Below, one piece after another: positions 34,930-44,518 of a stretch of 57,893 nucleotides of DNA (positions are counted from its first letter, which is position 1; every line of letters starts with the position of its first letter). The translations under genes were made by a program, and so were the position numbers. Below the pieces are notes generated by a model. The model was not told the origin of the DNA. It did not search any database and worked only from the letters and a program-made list of their open reading frames with translations. The DNA is from a virus. The DNA is taken from IMG/VR virus record IMGVR_UViG_3300025168_000100, positions 1 to 57,893 of that record; one strand, given 5' to 3'.

Positions 34930-34937
34930 CAAAGATA
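34930..34937 (-). promoter_or_regulatory. Late promoter -7 box TATCTTTG
   Basis: Minus strand, 39 bp before ATG 34891 and just after a terminator hairpin. No -33 TTG. Confidence 0.6.
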
Positions 34938-34948
34938 GAGCAAAAAAA

Positions 34949-34968
34949 AGAAGGGCTTACGCCCCTCT
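34949..34968 (-). terminator. Rho-independent terminator
   Basis: AGAAGGGC/GCCCCTCT stem (8 bp with one mismatch) and loop TTAC, followed on the minus strand by eight T residues (34941-34948 region). Ends the transcript of the gene at 34992. Confidence 0.8.
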
Positions 34969-34991
34969 CTTTCACCTAGTATAGATTGGGA

Positions 34992-35744
34992 TTACTCCTC
35001 AAGTAAAGACTCTAACATTTTTAGAGCTTCAATACCATCGTCACTCTTTAAGAATGAAGCGGCTGCTTGAACTGCATCAAGTCCAAAAGGAACTGATAAC
35101 ATTTTTCTTTTATTGTTAGGAGTTGTAAACCACACCTCAGTATTGTTACGTCGTGTGCTTAGGTAGCCTGCATCAAAGAATTTCTGCACATTAGAGTTGT
35201 ACTCTAACTCAGGGTCTTTAAGCATGTCTAAGAAGCCCTGAGGGTCTCTCTTGGCAGCTACTAACACGTCACGCTTCATCTCTGCAGTAGTAAGCTTATC
35301 CGTATTACGTCCGTACATTACACGGCAAATATTTTCAAGCTTCGCAATAGACATCTGTCTAGCTTCAATAAGAGCATCTACCTCTACATTGAGACTTTCC
35401 ATTTGTTCTACTGCATCTTTTTCGTAATTCATTTCTACGAAATACTTTCCATTAAGCGGATGTAAAGCTAAAAATTTTTGGAGAACCTGATTGGTTCTGT
35501 TAACATGAAGGAATCCATCGTCAAAAATCACAGGCTCTACGATAGCATTACCGTCCTGTTCATCTTCAAATGGTGTCTTTTGATTTCGCGCATATCTTAA
35601 AGCGCGGTTCTCTCCGCGTTCTTCATCAAACCACAGTAGTGGTGAGCGTCGGCTATTCCTTGTTGGCAGCATAAATGATAAAGGTGCTGCATCCTTCGTT
35701 AGTTTGTATGTCTTATCGACATACTTGTTTTTCTTTTGATTCAT
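34992..35744 (-). CDS. Unknown protein downstream of capsid (250 aa)
   Basis: A charged, helical protein (KLTKDAAPLSFMLPTRNSRR near the start; VEVDALIEARQMSIAKLENI in the middle) with FDDGFLHVNRTNQ at about residues 74-86. No known family. Adjacent to the capsid gene; may be a head-completion or packaging-associated protein. Confidence 0.6.
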   Translation of the reverse strand: MNQKKNKYVDKTYKLTKDAAPLSFMLPTRNSRRSPLLWFDEERGENRALRYARNQKTPFEDEQDGNAIVEPVIFDDGFLHVNRTNQVLQKFLALHPLNGKYFVEMNYEKDAVEQMESLNVEVDALIEARQMSIAKLENICRVMYGRNTDKLTTAEMKRDVLVAAKRDPQGFLDMLKDPELEYNSNVQKFFDAGYLSTRRNNTEVWFTTPNNKRKMLSVPFGLDAVQAAASFLKSDDGIEALKMLESLLEE

Positions 35745-35778
35745 AATTAAATAAGATTTTTTAAAAAAAAATAAGTTA

Positions 35779-35804
35779 GGAGGCGCACCCGAGAGTACGC
35801 CTCC
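35779..35804 (-). terminator. Rho-independent terminator after capsid gene
   Basis: GGAGGCG (35779-35785) pairs with CGCCTCC (35798-35804); T-rich stretch on the minus strand (35761-35772 is A-rich on plus). Separates the capsid transcript from the downstream gene. Confidence 0.8.
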
Positions 35805-35831
35805 CTCCTTACATATTCAGTCTAGCGTAGA

Positions 35832-37298
35832 TTACGCATTGAAGATAACAAAGTTGTTAGCTCCAAGAGTACATACCGCTCTTTCAGAAAGGAAGTTAAC
35901 CTGCATCTTATCAATGTCAGATGTCATAGCCCCTCCTGCAGAACCTGTAATCCAAGACTTATAACGACGGTCCTCAGTCTCAGACGCACGGTAACGCACG
36001 TGTAGGAATGGACGCTTCGCGTTCTTTCCGAGAACTTGGTCGTATACTGTCGTAGAACCTGCAGGTACTAGAAGACCGTTTACTGCACCGCTACCTGCCA
36101 CTGAAGACAAGTCACCACGCATAGTTGGGTCGTTTAAGTATTTCCAATCAGTCTTGTAGAAGTCATATCCTCTACGGAAGCCTGTGAAACCTAGGTTCAA
36201 CGCCATTTCTTTATCATTATCAAAAAGACCGTATGAAGTACCACCCGCTCCGTAAGAGTTTTGTGCTGCTAACATATCGTCGATATCGAATCCGAAATCA
36301 CGGTTTACAAATAGTACATTCTCCTCGATAGCACCTTGCTTATCAAGACGAGAAATAACTGTATCGAAGTCTGCAAGAGTAGTTGGATTACCACCTGCCC
36401 ATACATTACCACGGTTACCTACTACGTAGAAGATACCTTCAGAACCGTTAAGTCCTGCTACAGATGCTCCTGCTCCTACTGCTTGCAAGTAGTCACCTGC
36501 ACCTGAAGCGGCATCAGCGGGAACAGCTTCAATCATAGCTGTCTCTAAGTAATCATCAAAACGTAAGCGAGTCTCGTGCTCCGACTTAAGATACCATAGG
36601 TATCCTGCAGCACCATTCTCAGTAGTTACTTCTACCCATCCAATCTGAGCCATATCAGAACCATTTACTTCGTAAGTGTCCTTAAGGATAATAGGCTTGT
36701 TTTGGAAGATGAAATCGTCAGCCTCTAAAGACTCACTCATTCCCGAAGCTCCTTTGTTAAATTCAGAACCGTAGATAAATACAGTAACATCAGAGTTACC
36801 TGCACCTGTAGTAGCGCCTGCTGAACCTGCTGCTTCGTAGTAGTTAGCTTGGAAAGTTCCTGCTGCGTGGTCTACTGCACTAACGATAGCTTTGTTAGAA
36901 CCTAATCCGTTATTCCAAACAATCATAACAGTTTGGTTATTACGAATAGCGATTCCACCTGCTGCTGTAGCTGTAGTTCCTGCAGGAGCAATGTCATCAT
37001 TTACTGTGAATACCTGAGTATCCTGTCCTGCTGCAATAGCTGCTGCACCTACTTGTACATATTTAGTATGAAGTCTTCCTTGCTCCGCCCACTTAATAAG
37101 GTCAGAGTTAGAAGGCATTTCCGCACCTACCATACGTAGGAACGAAGAAATTGTGCGATTTCCATATCTTTCAAATTCTTTCTCGTAAGTATCAGGAAGA
37201 TACTGATTCAAGAAATCAAATGTCTTGATATAGTTTGAGGCTACGGGGATTCGCTGCGCACTTGGTTGCAAATCCACACCTGCTGCTGTTAAGCTCAT
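35832..37298 (-). CDS. Major capsid protein (488 aa)
   Basis: A 488-aa Ala/Gly/Val-rich protein. It has NYIKTFDFLNQYLPDTYEKE near residues 22-41, ISSFLRMVGAEMP (about 50-62), Gly/Ala-rich middle strands and LSERAVCTLGANNFVIFN at the C-terminus. Length and composition fit an HK97-fold capsid of the crAss/podovirus type. It lies directly after a scaffold-like gene and is followed by a strong terminator, consistent with high expression. Assignment is by context and composition, not by a diagnostic motif. Confidence 0.75.
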   Translation of the reverse strand: MSLTAAGVDLQPSAQRIPVASNYIKTFDFLNQYLPDTYEKEFERYGNRTISSFLRMVGAEMPSNSDLIKWAEQGRLHTKYVQVGAAAIAAGQDTQVFTVNDDIAPAGTTATAAGGIAIRNNQTVMIVWNNGLGSNKAIVSAVDHAAGTFQANYYEAAGSAGATTGAGNSDVTVFIYGSEFNKGASGMSESLEADDFIFQNKPIILKDTYEVNGSDMAQIGWVEVTTENGAAGYLWYLKSEHETRLRFDDYLETAMIEAVPADAASGAGDYLQAVGAGASVAGLNGSEGIFYVVGNRGNVWAGGNPTTLADFDTVISRLDKQGAIEENVLFVNRDFGFDIDDMLAAQNSYGAGGTSYGLFDNDKEMALNLGFTGFRRGYDFYKTDWKYLNDPTMRGDLSSVAGSGAVNGLLVPAGSTTVYDQVLGKNAKRPFLHVRYRASETEDRRYKSWITGSAGGAMTSDIDKMQVNFLSERAVCTLGANNFVIFNA

Positions 37299-37313
37299 GT
37301 GTTCTAGTTTATA

Positions 37314-38441
37314 TTATTTTCTATGACTCCGAATTTTAAGCCCTCGACCTGAGTCAGTGTTCAAAGACTTTACTTGCATTCCCCCCTGCTTTGTTACTTC
37401 CGGCGTGTTACGTGTAGACATATCAATATTTTTCATCTTACGCATCGAGTCGTCCGCTTGAGCTGATTTACCTTGTTCATAAAAGAACTTAGCAAATTTA
37501 TCGGGGTTCATCGCTAATGCCAACGCTCTATGATATCCTGACCAATCTACTATAGCTCCACCATCATCTGTAAATTGCTTTACAAAATTCTGCGGATTAT
37601 TAAGCATCTCGGTAGCATCTCCGGGGACGTAGAAAGCTTTTTTATCTTCACCAATGGCGAACTCAAAACCTTTGAATTCTTGGTTAAATAATTTCTCACT
37701 CTCCTGCTTAAACACCTCTTGTTGGCGCTTAAGCCTTTCGTCGTAGCTCGCTGACTCATCGACATATTTACTATAAGCATCAAGTTTTTCTTGGTCTTCT
37801 TTAGAAATAGACGCCCCGCTTGACTCAAGGGGGAGTTGATACTTTTCTTTTTCTGACTCAAAATAGTCTCGGGCTTTAGCAATAGCCTTTTTCTTTGCTA
37901 GTCTAGTTTTCTTTACTGTAGATTCATCATCAATGTCTTCATCATATGAATACCCTTCCATTAGGGTATCTATATCTTCCGCATCGAGACCTTTCTCTGT
38001 AGCTACTAGATAGTCGTGAAGGATTTGGTCGGCAGGAACTTCATCAATATCTCGTTGGATTTTAATGAAATCATTTATTCCGCGTCCCGTCTCCTTTTTA
38101 TAATTTAGATAAGCTGATACATCCTCAGGCAATGGCTCTGACTCTTCACGAGCTTCAAACAATTGTCCTACAGAATCTATCTTTTTATCGTAACGATTTT
38201 TAATATATGAAAGAACTTCATCCTCGGTTAACTCCGTGGGTGTTTTTTGTGCCTCTGCTTCCGGTTGTACCGCCTCTTCTTGAGGGGGTGCTGCAGGAAC
38301 TTCATTACGTTGTTCCACAACCTCAACCTTAACTTCGGCCTCATTATTAAATTTTTCCTCATGTTTAGTAAGGAGTTCTTGTTCAATTTCGGCTTGAGAC
38401 TTTTCGTCTGTTGAACCTACTGCTCTAACTTTAATTTCCAT
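37314..38441 (-). CDS. Scaffold-like protein (375 aa)
   Basis: Extremely acidic N-terminal third (EEKFNNEAEVKVEVVEQRNE), long helical charged middle (VKKTRLAKKKAIAKARDYFE) and a small basic C-terminus (GLKIRSHRK). Acidic/helical/basic layout between portal and capsid genes is the classic scaffold arrangement. A -7 box TATTTTTG (38457-38464) lies just upstream. Confidence 0.7.
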   Translation of the reverse strand: MEIKVRAVGSTDEKSQAEIEQELLTKHEEKFNNEAEVKVEVVEQRNEVPAAPPQEEAVQPEAEAQKTPTELTEDEVLSYIKNRYDKKIDSVGQLFEAREESEPLPEDVSAYLNYKKETGRGINDFIKIQRDIDEVPADQILHDYLVATEKGLDAEDIDTLMEGYSYDEDIDDESTVKKTRLAKKKAIAKARDYFESEKEKYQLPLESSGASISKEDQEKLDAYSKYVDESASYDERLKRQQEVFKQESEKLFNQEFKGFEFAIGEDKKAFYVPGDATEMLNNPQNFVKQFTDDGGAIVDWSGYHRALALAMNPDKFAKFFYEQGKSAQADDSMRKMKNIDMSTRNTPEVTKQGGMQVKSLNTDSGRGLKIRSHRK

Positions 38442-38456
38442 AGATTTAATTTATTG

Positions 38457-38464
38457 CAAAAATA
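38457..38464 (-). promoter_or_regulatory. Late -7 box TATTTTTG
   Basis: Minus-strand TAnnTTTG match 16 bp before ATG 38441 in a short gap after the portal gene. No -33 TTG. Confidence 0.45.
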
Positions 38465-38482
38465 ATGCAGAAAAATTAGACA

Positions 38483-40918
38483 TTATCGAGGAGAAAACTC
38501 CGCCATGTCGAATCCATCTAAACTATCTTCATTTGATTCAAAATTTTGTGGTGGTAAATTATTCTTACGTTGGTTTATTAATTTACTCTGTTCTGTGTTC
38601 TGCTGACTTATACGTTCACTTTTAGCTCCCTCTCTTTCTTCTTCTCTTTGCTGTAAAGCACTTTCAGAAATATTACGAAGCTGTTGGTTGTAAGCAAACT
38701 CTTCAGCCATAAGCATTCTCTTAAGCTCGGCTTCATTCTTCATCTTCTCAATCTCAAAAGAAATCTCTGCTTGCTTAATTTGCATCTTAGATTGAGTCTC
38801 AGCTTGAATTTTTTGCATAGCTGCTTGTGCCGCCATCTGTTGAGATTGCTGATTTATCTTAGCTTGCATAGCTTGCTTCTGCGCTTCTCTATTGAGAGTT
38901 TGCTCCTCCTTCTTCATCCTCTTTAATTTAAGAAGTTGATTGCCAAGTTTTAAATTTTTAATCTCCCGTATATCAATAGCATCTTCAAGGTTGATGTCAC
39001 CTTTGCTTAATGCCATATTAATATTCTGTTCAAGCATAGCTTTTTGCTCTTCATCAGGGGCTACCTCAATGAAAATACCAAAGTCATAAATATATAAATC
39101 AGAAATATCTCTAAGTATACTTACATTATATTTTCCAATTTGATTTATAAACTGTTCAGTAAAATCTGAATACTCTAATATATCAGCTACACGATAGGAT
39201 AAACCTTCAGCTAAAGTTCTATACATATATAAACTCGCATCAAGAATATGACGAGTAGCTGTATTAGAATTAAGAGCTGCTAACTTCTGAACACCAACTA
39301 AAGCATTAGGGTCAGGTGTGCTTCCATCTCTCGCTTCGTTAAGACCTGTCACAGCTCTAATCATACCAAGGTAATGATTGTAGTTGGCTATAAGCATTTG
39401 AGTCTTTGAAGCCCCTGAGTTAGATGTTAACTGTTGTATAGGAATTTTCCCTTGGTTATATTCTCCATCTTGCGTATAAGACCTTCCAATTACAGAGCCT
39501 GTTTGGAAATAAAGCCTTAAAGCATCTTCAGGATTATAAGCATTACCTGTGCCTAAATCCACTTCATTTAATCCATCCGCATCAATGTATACTCCATCAG
39601 GCACAGTTCTAGCTATTACCTGTTGTAACTTAAGGTGAGTCATCTGAATTAAATCAGCAAAAGGAATCATCCTTCTAACCAATGACTCTACTACACCTTT
39701 GTACATACGAGGAGCTACGGCTACATAGTTAGGGATAGCGTGCTGAGTGGCAGACTGAGGGCGTACCATGTTCTTAGCCATCTCCCATTGTAGGACATAG
39801 TTAGTACCCATCACCATTACTCCTTCATACCATACATCTATAACTTTCTCCACTTTCTCAAAGTTACCCTCCTCCATCATATCAGTAGGCGGATTAAATG
39901 TATCATCCTTTGGTATCATCTTCATGTTACCATTGTCAGAAATCTTTTTCTTATATACTACTTTATTAGAAGACTTATAATTAAAGTATAATAAAGTAAC
40001 AGTATCTCTATAGAATATATCGTTCTGATAAAACTGAGCTACATTAAAGTAATCATACCAACTTTGTCCCCTTTTAGATATCTCTTCTAAATCTTCATTA
40101 GTAAGACTTGGGTCAATCTTGCGTAACTCATTAATATTAACAGTCTTCACCTCTCCCCAATAAAAACAATCTTTAAAGTGGGGGTCTTCGGTATAGCTAT
40201 ATACTATGTTTACAGGGTCTACATATGAAACTTTTACGCCTGCGCCTTTTAGAAACTCATGCTTACCAACAGATATCCCTAATACAGTTAAGTCATAGTC
40301 AAACCTCTTGCGTAAATCTATATAATGATTGTCAGCGAAAATAGTATTAATAGCTTCTTCTTCAGCTATCTCTATAGCAGGCTTATAATTAAGCTGCATA
40401 TATAACGACAACTCTGCATCATCGTTAGGAAGTTGTTCCGGGCTTACTACAAAAGGGTCCGCACCGGTAGCTTTTTGAATTTTCTCAAGAAGAGGTTTGG
40501 CCACCATTTGACCTTCAATCATATCCTGATACTTGTTTCTTTTAGATTGCGACAAAGCGTCTTGAGCATATGCTTTAACTTGAAATAACCTGTCGGACAT
40601 TCCATTTACTACAATATCTACAAACTTAGGCAATATTGGAACAGGTGTCCAATCCAAGTTTAAATAAGAAAGGTCGCCATCTACGGCTAACTCTTGTTTA
40701 TACTTTGCTATTGCCTGCTCTCCACGCGCGTAAAGTCTTAACCTATGGAATGCTCTCCATTGGTCGTAGAACCTACACTGACTTCCATCCTTCTTAAACC
40801 ATTCATACTGAATAGCTTGCCCAATTTGGAGTCCAAACTCATAAGAGTCTTTTTCCGCGTCGGACACGAATTGACTTGGAAAACCTGTGGATGTTATACT
40901 TATCTTAACATCTTTCAT
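38483..40918 (-). CDS. Portal protein (811 aa)
   Basis: An 811-aa protein with the features of crAss-like portals: N-terminal FYDQWRAFHRLRLYARGEQ, central long helices, ALRLYFQTGSVIGRS, then NYNHYLGMIRAVTGLNEARD (about 510-530, the helical crown/stem region). A long Gln/Met-rich coiled-coil tail (KRMKKEEQTLNREAQKQAMQ) and an acidic C-terminus follow. It overlaps the terminase gene end by 4 bases. The Gln-rich C-terminal helix may form the internal barrel. Confidence 0.75.
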   Translation of the reverse strand: MKDVKISITSTGFPSQFVSDAEKDSYEFGLQIGQAIQYEWFKKDGSQCRFYDQWRAFHRLRLYARGEQAIAKYKQELAVDGDLSYLNLDWTPVPILPKFVDIVVNGMSDRLFQVKAYAQDALSQSKRNKYQDMIEGQMVAKPLLEKIQKATGADPFVVSPEQLPNDDAELSLYMQLNYKPAIEIAEEEAINTIFADNHYIDLRKRFDYDLTVLGISVGKHEFLKGAGVKVSYVDPVNIVYSYTEDPHFKDCFYWGEVKTVNINELRKIDPSLTNEDLEEISKRGQSWYDYFNVAQFYQNDIFYRDTVTLLYFNYKSSNKVVYKKKISDNGNMKMIPKDDTFNPPTDMMEEGNFEKVEKVIDVWYEGVMVMGTNYVLQWEMAKNMVRPQSATQHAIPNYVAVAPRMYKGVVESLVRRMIPFADLIQMTHLKLQQVIARTVPDGVYIDADGLNEVDLGTGNAYNPEDALRLYFQTGSVIGRSYTQDGEYNQGKIPIQQLTSNSGASKTQMLIANYNHYLGMIRAVTGLNEARDGSTPDPNALVGVQKLAALNSNTATRHILDASLYMYRTLAEGLSYRVADILEYSDFTEQFINQIGKYNVSILRDISDLYIYDFGIFIEVAPDEEQKAMLEQNINMALSKGDINLEDAIDIREIKNLKLGNQLLKLKRMKKEEQTLNREAQKQAMQAKINQQSQQMAAQAAMQKIQAETQSKMQIKQAEISFEIEKMKNEAELKRMLMAEEFAYNQQLRNISESALQQREEEREGAKSERISQQNTEQSKLINQRKNNLPPQNFESNEDSLDGFDMAEFSPR

Positions 40919-43164
40919 GTAACAATTTCACTTATAGTCCCCGCGTTATTATACCTCGCAAAGGTAAGACTTATTTTATTATTCTTTTTTTCCGGTTGAT
41001 AGAGATGTTTTTGACAAGCCATTATAGCTAAACCTGAACTTATAGAAGCGTCAAACTTAGTTCTATTGGTTATATCAAACTTCGCCCAATCCTCAAGAGT
41101 GTTAGTAAAAATCATAGAACCCATATCGTCTCTATCTCTAAACACCCCCTCTAAATCCATTCCTACATATTTTTCAATATAAGATTCAATAGCTGAAGCA
41201 TGAGCTTGCTTTACATCTTCCGAGGAGTTAGGTATACCACCTAATTCCTTTTCAGTTTTAGATAACTTATTATACAACTTGTCAGGCCGATTAATAGAAA
41301 AACCTCTATATCCTCTATTCTTAAAATGATAAAGCATACGAGGTTTGTTGTTCTCTATTAAAATAGGCATGCCGTAAAAAACACAAGCCATTAATACTTC
41401 TTCATAAAATATTTCTGCAGTTTGAGGTCGAGCTATGTATTCTAAAAAAAACTCATTACTCGGAGCATCATCCATATTAAATTTGGTTAGACCATGTAAA
41501 GCTCCGTTAGAACCTCCACCACCTACTACTCCTGATATATCATATGAGTCACATCCAAACGCGCCTACGTGTTCGTTGCCCGGATATTTAATTCCATTAC
41601 GAGTTACTACTTGATTTTGTAATCCTTTTTTAGGAGTCCAACTAACCAAGAACCTTCCTTTTTTATCAGGAGAAAAAATAACCTTAGTATCTTTTACACC
41701 ATCCCTCCACCTAAAACTACCACGAGTTATGTGGTGCTCTTTTATTAAGCTGTCATTATAATCTATTTGCTGATAAATTCTAGTAAGATTAAATAAAGAC
41801 TGCTTGCTTTCATCTCTAAAAGCATGAGACTCTGTTCGAGGAAATTGACGATAGTATTCATTTAAAGCATCTGCATCATTTTTTAATGAGTCTACTTCAG
41901 CTTCCCAATAGTCAAGCGCTCCTTGATGTATGTCTTCACCATCAATTCCGAGTACGGGTAAGCGGGGATTCCTAAAAACAGGCATACCATATATATCAAT
42001 AAATCCTTCCATATTCCATTCCATAGGAATAAATAAAGAGTATAACCCACTTTTCGTTTGGCCATTTCTATTTCTTTTCTTTACATCTGAATCTTCATAT
42101 AACTTTTTAAAGTTACCTCCCCCTTTATTTAATGCGTTAGATGTAGAACCCATCATACATTTTCCTATTATCTTACTACCTAACCTCAAACAGGTTTTAG
42201 TAACGCGCCAATTATTTAAAATATTATTTGGCTTTATCCATTTTCCACTCTCATCATGCACAAGTAACAATAACTTTTCTCCATCATAAGAGTTGTCATC
42301 AGTATTTTTCCAATCTATAGTAGTATCTAATCCTTCAATTTCCTCCTGCTCTATGTTAAACATATTCTTTTTGGTAATCTTAGCTGCCGGAACTCGATAA
42401 GCAAGTTCTGTCTTAGGCTTATCCATACCATCCATAATAGGTTTGAAAAAAAATGGAAGTCTACTGTTAATAGGGACTACCTTATCGGTAAACATTTTTT
42501 TTGCATCAGTACCCGTCTTAGATAAAATTCCAACACGAGAATCTTTGGCTAGAGTAGCAGTGTTCACACATTCAGATGATGACATAAAAGAAAATCCTGA
42601 ACGACGAATCTTAAGATAAACCATTCCGAAACAACGGTTATCTGCTTTACAAGCTTCCCAATATATATATAGTAATCTATTGGCTTCTCTAAAATCAGGG
42701 TATCCAATATCAATATTAGTCCACTGTAGATACATATAGTGAGCTCCCGTAAGATAAGTAGGAATGTTCTGATTCATAAACCAATGCCCTTCTTCTCTAT
42801 AGTCAAATTCTTTTTCTATGTATTCTACATATCGACTTTTAAAATCTTTATGCATTTCATTCCATTGAAATATTGACTGTATCTTACTTAACTGTTTGCT
42901 TATATCACTCCTTTCCCAATACTGTTCTACTTCCTTTTTACTTCGAGTGTAACATTCTTTAGGAGCTTTCGGTAAAGCTATACGTAAATTTTGTATTTCA
43001 TATACTTCTCCTACAGTTCCGTTTTTAGAAATAATAACTACATCATATTTAGAGTTATATCCATACTTCCATGTCTTAGCCTTATTTTTTGAGGTAAGTA
43101 CATGTTTAGGAATATAATCTTTTACTACTCTGTGTAATTTATTATTTTGACCTTCGTTCTGCAA
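40915..43164 (-). CDS. terL: Terminase large subunit
   Basis: A 749-aa packaging ATPase/nuclease. The P-loop is the deviant lambda-like form K-x-x-R-x-G-x-S (KIRRSGFS at about 185-192). Walker B is LLLLVHDES with DE at 304-305. The nuclease half has AFGCDSYDISG near residue 540 and acidic residues near ILIENNK (about 615) and FRDRDDMGSM (about 690). The start is a TTG at 43164, since no ATG occurs before residue 100. The gene overlaps the preceding small gene by 23 bp, a typical small/large terminase arrangement. Confidence 0.8.
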   Translation of the reverse strand: MQNEGQNNKLHRVVKDYIPKHVLTSKNKAKTWKYGYNSKYDVVIISKNGTVGEVYEIQNLRIALPKAPKECYTRSKKEVEQYWERSDISKQLSKIQSIFQWNEMHKDFKSRYVEYIEKEFDYREEGHWFMNQNIPTYLTGAHYMYLQWTNIDIGYPDFREANRLLYIYWEACKADNRCFGMVYLKIRRSGFSFMSSSECVNTATLAKDSRVGILSKTGTDAKKMFTDKVVPINSRLPFFFKPIMDGMDKPKTELAYRVPAAKITKKNMFNIEQEEIEGLDTTIDWKNTDDNSYDGEKLLLLVHDESGKWIKPNNILNNWRVTKTCLRLGSKIIGKCMMGSTSNALNKGGGNFKKLYEDSDVKKRNRNGQTKSGLYSLFIPMEWNMEGFIDIYGMPVFRNPRLPVLGIDGEDIHQGALDYWEAEVDSLKNDADALNEYYRQFPRTESHAFRDESKQSLFNLTRIYQQIDYNDSLIKEHHITRGSFRWRDGVKDTKVIFSPDKKGRFLVSWTPKKGLQNQVVTRNGIKYPGNEHVGAFGCDSYDISGVVGGGGSNGALHGLTKFNMDDAPSNEFFLEYIARPQTAEIFYEEVLMACVFYGMPILIENNKPRMLYHFKNRGYRGFSINRPDKLYNKLSKTEKELGGIPNSSEDVKQAHASAIESYIEKYVGMDLEGVFRDRDDMGSMIFTNTLEDWAKFDITNRTKFDASISSGLAIMACQKHLYQPEKKNNKISLTFARYNNAGTISEIVT
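40959..40966 (-). promoter_or_regulatory. Possible late -7 box TACCTTTG
   Basis: Inside the 3' end of the terminase gene, about 41 bp before the portal ATG. Matches TAnnTTTG, but it is intragenic, so it is a weaker call. Confidence 0.3.
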
Positions 43165-43426
43165 ATCCTTGCTTAGTATCTATATTTTTTGCTATAGGAT
43201 TATCTATTTCCTCAAGAGCTTCCTTCTCCGCTTCAATACGGTTTAGAATCTCGAATGCATCAAATATAGCTAATTTTTTTGTAGCAGCTGCATTTTTTAA
43301 TCTATCTGCTGATAAATCATCTTCAGGGTCGTGCTTAATAATAGCTTCCTTAGCTACTTTAATAAGTTGTTCTACCGCCCTATGCCCTGCTTCGATTATT
43401 TTTAATTTAGTTTCTTTGGATGTCAT
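43142..43426 (-). CDS. Putative terminase small subunit (94 aa)
   Basis: A 94-aa helical protein (TKLKIIEAGHRAVEQLIKVA, then KKLAIFDAFEILNRIEAEKE). Size, helical content and overlap with the large subunit gene fit a small terminase subunit, but no helix-turn-helix is clear. ATGA overlap with the GroES-like gene upstream. Confidence 0.5.
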   Translation of the reverse strand: MTSKETKLKIIEAGHRAVEQLIKVAKEAIIKHDPEDDLSADRLKNAAATKKLAIFDAFEILNRIEAEKEALEEIDNPIAKNIDTKQGFAERRSK

Positions 43427-43986
43427 ACCTGTAAAGTTATCTGATGGTCAAAGATTCTATACATAATTTCTCCATCTACTTTAAAAGCGTACTCACTATC
43501 GGGAGTAAAGGACACTTTTGTCCCTTCTAATATACCATGCTCTTGCATATAAGAATTAGGATATTTCATTATCCCCATTAACGGTTCATAAGTAAAGGGT
43601 TTATAAATGTAAGACTCTTCTGCTTCAACAGGAGCAACAAAACAATATCTGTCATGAGCTTTCCATTGTGTACCATTATGGTACATATAAAATTGCTCCG
43701 TATCGACAAAAAATAAATCTTCTTTAAAAAAACTTTTACCGCTCTTACGCCTACCTCTCATGTCATTATAAAACTTAAAAACATTGTGGTGCACAAGAAG
43801 AGTGTCCCCCTTTTTTATAGGTCCTTCATAACCAATAGGCACTTCTACTACAATAGCTTTTCTATTAGCAGAGCTGTGGTCTTCTTCAGAAGTATGAGTT
43901 ATAAACTCTACACCTTCCCACTCAACGGTATTGTCGTAGCGTTTTCCTTTAGAAGGTTTAACGATAAAATTAGATGGCGACTTCAT
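43423..43986 (-). CDS. GroES-like beta-barrel protein (187 aa)
   Basis: A 187-aa protein whose halves both look like GroES-type barrels: NRKAIVVEVPIGYEGPIKKG then TLLVHHNVFK, and near the C-terminus ILEGTKVSFTPDSEYAFKVD then RIFDHQITLQV. In co-chaperonins the strand order V-V-...-G-D-x-V-x-Y/H is the same. The start M43986 is set by the TAATG overlap with the upstream gene. It may assist capsid folding with a GroEL, or be a virion protein with a GroES fold. The identity is inferred from pattern only. Confidence 0.6.
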   Translation of the reverse strand: MKSPSNFIVKPSKGKRYDNTVEWEGVEFITHTSEEDHSSANRKAIVVEVPIGYEGPIKKGDTLLVHHNVFKFYNDMRGRRKSGKSFFKEDLFFVDTEQFYMYHNGTQWKAHDRYCFVAPVEAEESYIYKPFTYEPLMGIMKYPNSYMQEHGILEGTKVSFTPDSEYAFKVDGEIMYRIFDHQITLQV

Positions 43987-44165
43987 TAAGACCCACAACC
44001 TTCACACTCTATAGGGTCATGCCCCGTAGGTTTCACTCCATTTAATTTCATCTCAAGCACATGTATTTGCGAATGCAAATCTAATCTTTCTACAAAATCG
44101 TTTGTAGCTTTTTTTTTCTCTACAAGCTTTGCGATTTCATTTTTTATAGATTCTTCACGAGTCAT
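43986..44165 (-). CDS. Small unknown protein with CEGCGS end (59 aa)
   Basis: MTREESIKNEIAKLVEKKKA, then a helix and a C-terminus CEGCGS. Coupled by TAATG overlap to the GroES-like gene and by a 9-base overlap to the upstream small gene. Not a known family. Confidence 0.6.
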   Translation of the reverse strand: MTREESIKNEIAKLVEKKKATNDFVERLDLHSQIHVLEMKLNGVKPTGHDPIECEGCGS

Positions 44166-44295
44166 TATTTTTCAAGTTAAGTTGGTTGTAAATACTTTTA
44201 TCAATTGTACTTTGTTTAACTTGACCTGACCATTTATCAGGATTGCCATTTTTAGAAATGGCTGCTGAAAAATAAGGTTTTAATGTTTTATCCAT
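44155..44295 (-). CDS. Small unknown protein (46 aa)
   Basis: MDKTLKPYFSAAISKNGNPD followed by a basic/polar segment. Overlaps the downstream gene start. Supported by tight packing only. Confidence 0.5.
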   Translation of the reverse strand: MDKTLKPYFSAAISKNGNPDKWSGQVKQSTIDKSIYNQLNLKNNDS

Positions 44296-44298
44296 TAC

Positions 44299-44517
44299 TT
44301 AGAAGTGTATATTATATTCAATTGAAACAGGCATTGTATTAGTAAAAGATTTCCATAAAGTAATTTCATCTTCTTTCTGTATCCAAATTTTTATCTCATC
44401 TCCGGTACGTTGAATAAGATGGATTTGGTATTTACCGTTAAGCACTTGCTGCCCTACGATGTAGTGCATAGCTCCTGACTTGTAGTCAGGCCCTATGGAA
44501 ATCTTTCGGATATCCAT
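44299..44517 (-). CDS. Small unknown beta-rich protein (72 aa)
   Basis: A short beta-rich protein (KYQIHLIQRTGDEIKIWIQK). 3 bp from the next gene and 1 bp from the fibre-like gene upstream. Probably a small structural protein. Confidence 0.6.
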   Translation of the reverse strand: MDIRKISIGPDYKSGAMHYIVGQQVLNGKYQIHLIQRTGDEIKIWIQKEDEITLWKSFTNTMPVSIEYNIHF

Positions 44518-44518
44518 A

